Positions 55,241-64,000 of a stretch of 64,000 bases of DNA are shown in pieces. Under the pieces are notes generated by a model. That model saw nothing but the letters and a program-made list of their open reading frames with translations, ran no database searches and was not told where the DNA came from. The translations under genes and the position numbers were made by a program. Positions within the stretch are counted from its first letter, which is position 1, and each line of letters starts with the position of its first letter. This DNA comes from Rhyzopertha dominica (taxonomy: Eukaryota > Arthropoda > Insecta > Coleoptera > Bostrichidae): the NCBI GenBank assembly GCA_025024175.1, contig QCXZ01000064.1, positions 58,797,325 through 58,861,324 on the forward strand, given 5' to 3'.

Positions 55241-55410
55241 AGTAAGAATTTAGATGGCAATGCCATCTGTCAGCATTACACTGACATGATGATGAAGCCA
55301 CCTAGCTGCCTTAACAGGTACTACTTCCTAAAGGAAGTGACCTGTAGCCTGACAAATTGGCATGCAACTGCATACTTCAATTTGACAGCAGGCCCCCACG
55401 GCACTTTTTG
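55241..55410 (-). repeat. Truncated copy of the retrozyme-like unit
   Basis: The reverse complement matches 4399-4568 nearly base for base (a few substitutions and one or two single-base gaps). It stops before the hammerhead part, so this copy lacks the ribozyme. Confidence 0.9.
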
Positions 55411-56099
55411 TTAGCGGGCAAGAACCGACATACATTAAAATGCAAATTTCAAACCTTTCTAATCTTTAGTTACATAAAAAGTTATTAAACAGTCTCTCAG
55501 ATAACATTTTACAGAAGGGGATTAACTTTGTTATAACGCCAGGTATAATTCGAAAAGTGGACATACTGTCAAGTGTTGAACTTTAGTAAGAGTGTTTTCG
55601 AAAAATCAAGCGCCCAAATCTAATGTGACATCTTAAGAAATAGAGGTTTTTACGGATTTAAATAGAGTCACACATTCATCTCTATTCAAATTCCATGTTT
55701 GTGGCTTCATATCAAAACACTAAAGTATAAATGTTAAAAGAACGTGACAGTTTGCGAATTTGACGGAACACTTTGCTTTGATGCGTTAATGGTAGATTGT
55801 TTTACAAGTAAAGAAAACCCACTTTTCCACGATCTCTTTCATGTATATCGCAAGATTTACGGTAATTTTAAAAATAAATAGTTTTTGCTGTTCTCAAAGT
55901 AATCTGTGTCAAGTTTGTTTAGACTTATCGACATAGAAACAAAACATCACTTAGCATAGTAGTAGTATTATACACTTAACATTTATCCTAATAAATGAAT
56001 GAAAAAAAGTGTTGCTAACAAGAAAAGTCTCACTTTTCTTAATTATTTTGTGTTAAACAATATTGTCTATTTCTATCAAATACACGAAGAATGTTTATT
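55411..56099. other. No recognised gene
   Basis: AT-rich; no motif, repeat end or RNA gene recognised. Confidence 0.45.
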
Positions 56100-56336
56100 T
56101 TCCCATATGCTTCAAAAATGATGTGTATCTCCATTAATAACAAAGATATTGGTGTGAATCAAAACAGAAAATATTTAGGAAAGATGAAGCTACAATTGAA
56201 AATCCATTTTAATGTTGTAGTGCGTTATGTTCAAGTGAAGATGTTTAAAAAATTGCTTAGGCTTGAGGTAAATGTAGGTATACTCAGGTCAGACCAAAAG
56301 ATCAGTTTGAATGCTATTACACTGAATTATATTTAA
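56100..56336 (+). pseudogene. LINE RT C-terminal fragment
   Basis: The frame contains INNKDIGVNQNRKYLGKMKL, matching the V-G--I------KYLGV-LD-KL-W--HI block of Jockey/CR1-type RT, followed by Lys/Leu-rich text in the right place for the thumb and SLNAITLNYI near the end. Key Gly-Val and Trp positions are lost. Only about 75 codons remain. Confidence 0.45.
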
Positions 56337-57257
56337 AAGAATATTTTGCAGTTTTCTTTTATCAAGTAATATGTGTGTAATTATATAGTAGACATCTTGG
56401 TTTTTTAATCGATCGGTTTAGATTTTATCAGGTTAATTTTTAGACCGAAATATCAATTTCAATTTCAAGAATTGGTGTCTGACTCTTTCATCATCAACAA
56501 ATGACGATTCCTTCCCGAAACGATTTTTCTAGAACAAAATTAATTTCCATAAAAAATTCCGGCTTCAAGGAAATTTCCTCCAACTGGGCAACGCCGGCCA
56601 GGCCCATCTCCGACATCCCACCCCTCCCCATGATGCATGTGTAAGCAATCGTCTGAATGCGTGGCCTGCTCTAATTATTTACTTGGCGGTGCCTTTTTAT
56701 TCCGATAAGTGTTACGTCATCGGCGTCTTCCTTGCGCTCATTGTTTTGCATTTGTGCATATCTCTGGCGACCTTGCCTGCGTATAGATCCTTGGGTGCGA
56801 TAATCAGCTGATTCTCAAGTTCGTTAGCGATAATTAATAAGGTTCCGCGCGGATTAATTAACGAACGGAATGGAGTTTTCGATAGCGGTTGTTTATAGGA
56901 TGGTTAATCGAGAAATACTTTATAATTTGGTAATCAAGATTGATTTTTTTAAGAATGCTTATGTATGATATGCGTTGGAATTCTTGAAGTAATTAAACAA
57001 CAATCAAATACTTGTTAATACTTAGTGCATTAAATTTACTTTGGTAAAGACAAATGGAAACCCTCCAACCAACAAGCGAAATTTTTAATGCCTTAGCAAT
57101 TATTACAACTGCATATTTTATAGTTGGACATGCGTATTTGCAGTGATTTTAATGATAGCTTAGTGAAGCAACCTATGCTTCTATAGCGAGCAAGACAGAA
57201 TACACTTGCAACTTACTGCAAATATATCCAAGTCGTGAAAACAAGTTGAAGTAACCA
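56337..57257. other. GC-balanced unique island (56500-56920)
   Basis: CpG-containing, repeat-free sequence including TTACGTCAT and TTAATTAAC words and no open frame. Candidate conserved non-coding element. Confidence 0.35.
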
Positions 57258-58203
57258 GGTATGCCATCTTCAAATTTCTGTATTTTATTCATATTGCCTC
57301 TCAAAATGTTTAGTTTATATTTCGTATCGGTTTTGGGAATGGGGCATATTTGCGACGCTCGAGGGGGTAGGTTCTTAAGTGGACGAGAATCAGAAGCGCT
57401 TCAGTTTCAGTGTGTTCCTTCAACTGTTCACAGGTTAGTACTGTTTCAATTTTTAATTTTAATTGTTTGTGTTCCTTTTTTCAATCACATTATGTAATTA
57501 GTTTTAAACAAACACCACTGTCATCCAATCAACGCAGTTGTTTCACTCAAACTGTTCTGTTAATTAATTAATTAGGATACATGCTGTATTTGGAGTCAAC
57601 GGTAACATTGCAAGCTATGCTGCTATTGTAGTCTTCTTTTTAAACTATTTATGTCATAGTATTCTTTGATTAGCTGTATCCAAGCAGAAATAGTTATACG
57701 CGATGCTTGAAAGTATGATGTTAGAGCCTTGATGTATGAACTAATATTTTCTCCCGTGCTTGGCAAACATCTGGTAAAAGAAAAAGCAAGATATTTGCAC
57801 CAAACCATTCAACCATTCAAGCTGAGTTGCTTCCCACATGGGATATCAGTACCTGCTGACCATAGTCGGCTATGCTAACAAAAATCTCTTCAGTTTTGAA
57901 TCTTGAGAGTGAAAGTGATATCGAACACAGATCTAGAATTGGCAGTTCATTTATTGTTTTAAATAACAATTTTCAGCAGCATTGCTACAATTTGTTAACC
58001 CTCCAAATTTGATATTGTTTAGTAATAAATTAGTTGTTTTGAGATTGTTTCGTTTTATTTATAATTACATCAAATCTCCCTATTTACGTGAGTAACCAAT
58101 GCATCGAAGGTACGTTTAATTAAAATAACACAACGTAGGTAAGTACTAGACGATCACATTTCAATTTAAATCTCTAAGAACCTGGGTATGTTACATTACA
58201 AAG
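57258..58203 (+). repeat. Arm 2 of the long-range inverted duplication, with exon-like cassette
   Basis: It matches the reverse complement of 28785-29585 from about 57325 on. The frame VLGMGHICDARGGRFLSGRE...LQFQCVPSTVHR ends at CACAG|GTTAGTAC, a strong donor. Further along, on the minus strand, CTTTTTCTTTTACCAG|ATG (near 57775) is a strong acceptor-like site absent from arm 1. The upstream half of the frame (57261-57320) is not shared with arm 1. The nature of the duplicated unit is unknown. Confidence 0.6.
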
Positions 58204-60536
58204 TATTTTGGGATTTTTTTTTGTATAAAATATTTGTATGGGTACATATTTATAAGTTCACTTTGTTATCTTATATTACCATATTTAGTTCACAGTCTTC
58301 CGTGAGCTCCTGAGTTGGTATCATTTTATGTAGGTACATTTTGTTTTCTTTTATTTTACACCGAGAAAAATTAAGTGGTTATTTTAAAACTTTTAAGACA
58401 CAAATTGTTTAATTTAACAATTAAATTTTTCATCTACATAAACGTGCTTTTATGGATAACCCATCTCGGTTTGTTAAAGAAAAATACTTGCAGTAATGTT
58501 TGCTGTATTTGAGATATTTTTCAGATGGAAATTATTAATAAGATTTGCAATACCAGACGGATAAAATATATCTAACTATAAATTCAGTAATACAGTTTTA
58601 TGGCAAAAAATATACTAATAAAGAATTGATAAATTTGGACGATGATTGTGTGATGTGAGTTTCGTCAATTTTGTCTAAAGCTATTATTGGCTTTGATAAA
58701 TAGGACAAAAACCTTTTGTTTATGAAATGTAGTTTGAAAAAGGAGGTACCTAGCCTGTTAAATATAATTACTGAATAAGTATGCTTTTCTCATGCCTGTT
58801 AACGATAATATGTGTTCTCGTTGAGAAACAATGCTTCTTCTTAGTTTGCAAAGATAACATGGTAATGTTTGTTCTCGTGGTAAGTTCAACAACTTATACT
58901 GCAAAGTTTTTGTCTAAACAGATGTTTCTTGAAACTTTTGTAAGGCAATTCTTACTTAACATATCAGATACTATTTCTATAATTGAATAAATAATGGGCA
59001 CTCGATGATGAAACTTTGACAATTTACAAGAAAAGCATCAGGTAGCAATAGTCATAGCAACGCTGTTGTATTGCGAATGACATATGCGTTTATTAAAGTC
59101 AGGAAAAATAATCAAACAAACAACCTATAAAAACCAGGTTGCGGAACCTTTGCGAGTAATAACGCACATACAAAATTGGTGAAAATATAAATCTTCAAAA
59201 GTTTTCACTATATGAGGTACACAAAAAATCTCTAATTAAAGCAAAATTTGATAATCACCGTTCAAAAACGTGAAGATAAAAAACTAAGGTTATTCCAACT
59301 CATAACATGTCATTATTAGCATTAATTCGTCGAAATTATGAACTTTGAACTTTTTTGCGAATTTTGATGTAGAAACTTTAATTATTACATGGTCCTTTAA
59401 AACTATGAAAGCAATTAGGAAAAATTTTAACGCGCTAGGATTATACGAATGAAAATTTAAAGAAATTTGATAGTTAATATAAGTTTTTAATTTCCACAGC
59501 AGTTTGGTACTAATTTACCTGGTATTATTGACAGCAAAACAGACTTCAGCGAGAAGAGGTTCAAAATCATAAATTTAATAAGAAACAAGGAGTAAAAAAA
59601 GGTCAGTTATATAGGATTTTTGTAGTATATAAGTTCCTCAATTAGTTACGGAAAATACCTCGAGTTATTGTACAAATTTAGAAATTTAGGATGAATATTT
59701 ATCATTTAACACTAAAATCTTTCTAAGTATTTATCTAAACTATATCTAAAAAATATAGGTACAACAAGCAATATAATTCTCATAGAAATTTTGCATTGTA
59801 CAGGATTTTGCTGACTTTGCGAGATGCGTGTGAGATATTTGAATCAAAAAGGTAATATTCTAACTTACCCTTGAAGAAGACGTTTCGTAGAAAACTGTTT
59901 TTCGACCTGTAACAAAAAATCATGTAATTTATAATAAATAATTAAACGTTCGATTTTTTGAAAGCAACATGTTCTAGAGCAAAATGTTTACCATATAGGT
60001 AACATGTTTAATAACAGCTTTAGAAATATAGATTTACTATACTAAGTTTCATATAGGTTTTAAAGTAAGTACAACAATATACAGACCATTTTGTTTAGTT
60101 TTTAATTAGTTTATGATAATGAATTACTGTCACGGTCAAGCTCAATTATACTTGCGCATTCTAGGGATCTCTAAGTCATAAGCCGTTTGGGTAAAGTCTC
60201 CAACTGGGCAAGAAGGTTGGCTTTCAGCGTAATAGCTTTGGGGCCGACTGGCCAAACATTTATATGGTTCTATCTAAATGATAGGCCTCTGTCATTAGTG
60301 CCTAGTCCCAGGTAGTCACTGTATAAATTAAGGATTTAGTCAGATGCATTAAAAAAAGGCTCATATTTGACGTCATTTACCGTTGTCGATTAAAATATGT
60401 TTTTCTTATTATTTTTATAAACTGGGGAGCATAATTATAGCCCCACCTTGAATTATTGGTTTTTCTTGGCCAAATGCAAACTTACAGGAAGGATAAAAGA
60501 AATAAAAATAATAGGAATTGGACTATTTAAAGCGAA
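58204..60536. other. No recognised gene
   Basis: AT-rich with closed frames to about 60100. 60120-60340 is less AT-rich and may be the upstream part of the FLYWCH-MULE element. Confidence 0.4.
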
Positions 60537-61133
60537 ATGGGCAAATTGCTGCTTGTGTTAGATAGTTTTAAATTTCGTAGATATCGCAAAAATAAATCGA
60601 GTGGTGAAATGTGTTGGTGCTGCACAAATAAAACCTGTTGTGCTAAAATATTCACACTTGGGCCGGACAACGTGTTTTCCAGAAAAGTGAACGAACATAC
60701 TCATGATCCATTGTTGACAAAGAATCTAAATCGGCAAAAGATCAGCAATCAAGTGAAAAGAAAAGCGGAAAGTGACTTGTCCGAAAGAACCAGCAAATTG
60801 ATTCACAGTGAGCTTGCTGTGCAAAAATCTACATTAGAGACTCTTACGGTAACATACATAAAACGCGTCAGTAAAAATATAAACCGCGCACGTTTACAAC
60901 AGTATCCAAAGTTACCATCTTCAATCGCGGAAGTGCACGTTTCTTGGACACGATAACAATTAAGACAATTCACGAAGAAAATTTTCTATTGTGCAACAGT
61001 AAAGAGCACAATGTGGCTATTTTTTCATGCAAAACTAACATTGAAGTTATATGCCGCCAACACATAGTCCTAGTAGACGGGACCTTTGACTACTGCACAA
61101 GACATTTTCTGCAAACGTTTACAGTACATGTAT
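60537..61133 (+). pseudogene. FLYWCH zinc-finger/MULE transposase-derived gene, interrupted
   Basis: From the ATG at 60537, GKLLLVLDSFKFRR...CWCCTNKTCCAKIFT...NEHTHDP fits a FLYWCH zinc finger (aromatic start, W-C, CC, then H-T-H) at residues 2-61. A linker follows with KRKAESDLSERTSKLIHSEL, typical of FLYWCH-MULE proteins in insects. After a one-base frameshift near 60940 the text continues TITIKTIHEENFLLCNSKEH, then IFSCKT and LVDGTFDYCTRHFLQTFTVH, the start of the MULE transposase domain (VDGTF-- with the first catalytic Asp). The coding sequence stops at the left end of the DD41D transposon at 61134, and I found no continuation after 63436. Confidence 0.78.
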
Positions 61134-63436
61134 ATAGGGTGATTTTTTGAAAACTTCACACCTTAAATAACTTCAAATAGATGAAAAATTTAAAATTTTG
61201 CAAAAACAGGTAAACTTTTGGTTGCAGGGGGACAACTTTTGAGATAAGTTTTTAATGGATAGCGCTTACCCTCTTAGCGGGGTAGATACCCCTTCAAAAA
61301 TTTTAAATGAAACTACCCATCTTACGATACATGATTTAAAAGCTTATTACACAAGGAGTCTTGCCATGTAATTAGTTTTACTATTTTTTACCCATTGACG
61401 GGGTAGTGGGTCAAAAAGTGCATTGTAGCAAGTGGCTTATAAAATGGAATATTTTGGACTTTTTTTAACAAAATTTATTGTCTTGCAGTTACAATAAAAA
61501 TTGTCCGTACTTAAGCCTAAAAAAACTTGTTAAAAATAATTGTTACACCTAAGCAAAATGCCAAAAATACTTAAAATTTTCTTTCGACATTACTTGATAT
61601 TGCAACTCGACAGTTTATACTGAATTGGCTGAATAATTATCTACTTTGTGTTTCCAATTTTTTGTTTCAACTTTTTGGCACGACCATCTTTTTGTTCACA
61701 TTCCTTTTATTAAATTTTAAAGTGAGAGTCCAAGTGATAATGGTTTATTCAACTGCCGAAAGGGTAGAAATAATTTTTATTTATAATATATAATATAGGT
61801 ATATAATAATATATATGCTGAGCATAGCTGTGCTCGTGCGTCAGCAAGGGTATTTAACGAACGGCACCCCGATAAAAATGTTGACGCTAGGTACATTCTC
61901 GATCTCGTGCAGAAATTTCAAGACACTGGATCTGTAGTAAACAAAAAAAGGGCAGGGAATAGAGTCGTTGATGAAATGGCCCAACTTGAAGTACTTGGTC
62001 ATTTTGCAATGGATCCAACTAGCTCTTTGCGTAACATTTNTACAGCCACTGGACTTTCTTATTCATCTGTAAGGAAAGTTACAAAACTGCACGAATTCCA
62101 TCCCTATAAGATGAAAACTCTCCAGGAACTCGGCGAAGATGACTTCGATAGAAGACTGCAATTTTGCGAAATTATGACAGAAAAGATTATAGTAAATCCA
62201 AATCTAATAAAAAATATCTGCTTCAGTGATGAATGCACATTTTTTTGGACGGCTCTGTAAATAAACATAACGTCAGGTACTGGAGTGACGAAGATCCTTA
62301 TATTTTTCGAGGTCATACACAAGTTCCTCAGAAGCTGAACGTCTGGGCGGGAATACTTGGCAACGCAATTGTAGGTCCAATTTTCATTGATGGAACGCTA
62401 AATGGGAGAATGTATTTAGAATTACTTGATAACGTTATTGATCCTTTAATCACAGAGCAATTAGAAAACCAACGTGACCCTGAAGGAAATCCAATGTTGG
62501 ATGAATACGAATTGTTTTACCAACATGATGGAGCCCCACCGCATTACGCCATTAATGTGCGAAATTGGTTAAATCATAGATTTCCTCTTCACTGGATTGG
62601 TAGGCGTGGAACAATTGAATGGCCGCCACGATCACCCGATTTGACTGCTTTAGATTTCTTTCTATGGATTCAGTTAAAATCTGTGGTTTACAAAACACAA
62701 CCTACTAGCCTGGACGATCTGCGAGAAAGAATTATTAACGAGTGCAGGAGGATTCCACCTGAAACTTTCCGAAAAGTGCAGCAGGAGTTCGAGAAGCGTG
62801 GAAAGCATGGAAAGAGGTGGTGCACATTTTGAGAATCTATTGTAAGGTTTGAATTTCTATGGTTTTGTTCACACTGTTTTTGGAGTTACAAATAAATAAT
62901 TTTTCTTTTTCGTGGACATGGACTTTCTAAAAAATTACACGATAAATACTTTAATGTTAATAATAATGTTAAAAGAAAATTTTCAGTATTCTGGGAGTTT
63001 TTTTAAGTGTCATATTTTTTACAAGTTCTTTGTTTAAATTTTGGGTTCTCGTAAGGACAAATTTTATTTCCGCTCTGAAATAAAATACATTTTGTTGAAA
63101 AGAGTCCAAAATAATCAATTTAATAAGCAACCTGTTTCGTAGGCACTATTAATCTATTACCCCGTCAATAAGTTAAACGTGGTAAAACTAAATACATGGC
63201 CAGACTCTTTGTGAAATAAGCTTTCAAATGATGTATCACAAAATGGATAGTTCCATTTAAAATATTTAAAGGGGTGTCTACCCTGCTCAGATAGTAAGCG
63301 CTGTCCATTAAAAACTTATCTCAAAAGTTGTCCCCCTGCAAACAAAAGTTTACCTGTTTTTGCAAATTTTTAAATTTTTGCTATATTTAAAGTTATTTAA
63401 GGTGTGAAGTTTACAAAAAATCATCCTGTATATATT
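61134..63436 (+). mobile_element. DD41D Tc1/mariner transposon with ~350-bp TIRs
   Basis: The left arm (61134 to about 61490) and the reverse complement of the right arm (about 63080 to 63436) align along their length, sharing GATTTTTTG-AAACTTCACACC, GCAAAAACAGGTAAACTTTTG, GCAGGGGGACAACTTTTGAG and TTGACGGGGTA. Ends lie in TATA text, consistent with TA targeting. Total length is 2.3 kb. The transposase lies centrally in the plus orientation. Such long TIRs are unusual for this superfamily. It interrupts the FLYWCH-MULE coding remnant. Confidence 0.9.
61740..62832 (+). pseudogene. DD41D Tc1/mariner transposase, nearly intact
   Basis: The ATG at 61740 begins VYSTAERVEIIFIY, the usual start of this family, but a TA-rich insertion of about 30 bases at 61785-61820 introduces a stop and shifts frame. 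The text then resumes ARASARVFNERHPDKN, with ILDLVQKFQDTGSVVNKKR, SSVRKV and FHPYKMKTLQELGEDD. FSDECTFF carries the first catalytic Asp. A one-base loss in a T run (about 62240) shifts frame again to LDGSVNKHNVRYWS, KLNVWAGILG, YQHDGAPPHYA with the second Asp, and WPPRSPDLTALDFFLW with the third. Counting between second and third Asp gives 41 residues, hence DD41D (rosa-type). The C-terminus ends at 62832. Only two lesions separate it from an open frame, and one is in a homopolymer that could be a sequencing error. Confidence 0.9.
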
Positions 63437-64000
63437 AACTTTAAAAATGAACTACCCCATTATTAATGTTAAAAATATTTGCAAACTATACCGGCCGCCT
63501 ACAGGTGCTTTATAGAGATAGAAGGTTTTGACTTTACAACGTCAATATACGACATGTATAAAGACAATACGGTTCCTATAACTGCTACATGAAACAAAGA
63601 TAAAAAGATTCAGCATACGATACTGAATGTTGTGGCGAGACATTTAGATTGTACTTTTGTAGTCTTAACTTTAATTTTAAAACGCTTGACAAAAAAATGC
63701 CATTATGGAATCAACACGTTAAAAAAAACTGAGAAGCAAATACATTACGCACGTAGGTATAGTGATGAATGAATTCTACACGCAGGTGAAAATAATTGAT
63801 GAGCCCATAACGCACTCGTTTTGTCAGCAAGAAACATTGAAAAATGTTCTGCTCATTATCATCAAGATATGGATGAGTAATACCTCATTATTGGAGTTAA
63901 ATATTACACTGCGGCATACGAATTGGAACACTATACTAGGATCTCGTCTATCCTTTTAGTACAATTTCAAACCATTCCTAGCAATTATTTTGCAACATCT
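63437..64000. other. No recognised gene
   Basis: Expected place for the rest of the FLYWCH-MULE gene, but no matching text was found in any frame. A 65-codon frame at 63762-63959 is unrecognised. Confidence 0.4.

Noticed and set aside
1..64000. CRISPR arrays, tRNA or rRNA genes, bacterial operons
   Set aside because: No regularly spaced direct repeats, no cloverleaf with A/B boxes noticed by eye, and no ribosomal sequence; composition and transposons are eukaryotic.

Overview
The window looks like AT-rich arthropod, most likely insect, nuclear DNA, judged by its transposon content: a D,D34D mariner, two DD41D Tc1/mariner elements with long terminal inverted repeats (TIRs), a DUF4817-type transposase N-terminus, a FLYWCH-MULE remnant, hAT-like and foldback elements, degraded LINEs, a Ty3/gypsy-type gag piece and many Penelope-like elements (PLEs). 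No bacterial operon, tRNA, rRNA or CRISPR array was seen. Nearly every recognisable coding sequence is a broken transposon gene. The one convincing host coding segment is a GC-rich exon on the minus strand at 53821-54540, whose product I do not recognise.

Layout. 1-9 kb: PLE terminal repeats, a hAT-like element with a perfect 8-bp target duplication (2600-3671), a retrozyme-like unit with an apparently intact type I hammerhead ribozyme (4383-4750), a Tc1-like fragment, a foldback element and a LINE C-terminus. 9-11 kb: PLE with inverted ends (PLE-A). 12.9-16.4 kb: motif repeat with a (TA)n tract, an unknown coding remnant and a degenerate DD41D transposon. 18-27 kb: LINE RT, GC-rich PLE-B, Ty3/gypsy-type gag, PLE-D. 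28.8-32.3 kb: first arm of a long-range inverted duplication, then PLE-E. 34-36 kb: a mariner nested in an opposite-strand Tc1-like transposase. 37-44 kb: a palindromic head-to-head PLE pair (PLE-C), a TIR element with a promoter-like end, and PLE-F. 45 kb: LINE remnant. 46-53 kb: mostly unrecognised sequence with a possible LTR. 53.8-55.4 kb: the host exon, a possible second exon and a truncated retrozyme copy. 56-58 kb: LINE piece and second arm of the inverted duplication. 60.5-63.4 kb: FLYWCH-MULE coding piece interrupted by a long-TIR DD41D transposon.

How the parts relate. The most interesting theme is the coexistence of at least six PLE loci, several with palindromic architecture and hammerhead-like terminal hairpins, with a small non-coding repeat carrying a complete hammerhead fold. 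PLE-encoded RT plus GIY-YIG endonuclease has been proposed in the literature as the machinery that mobilises animal retrozymes; that link here is inference. Between the transposons lie islands of balanced, CpG-containing unique sequence without convincing ORFs, which may be conserved non-coding DNA.
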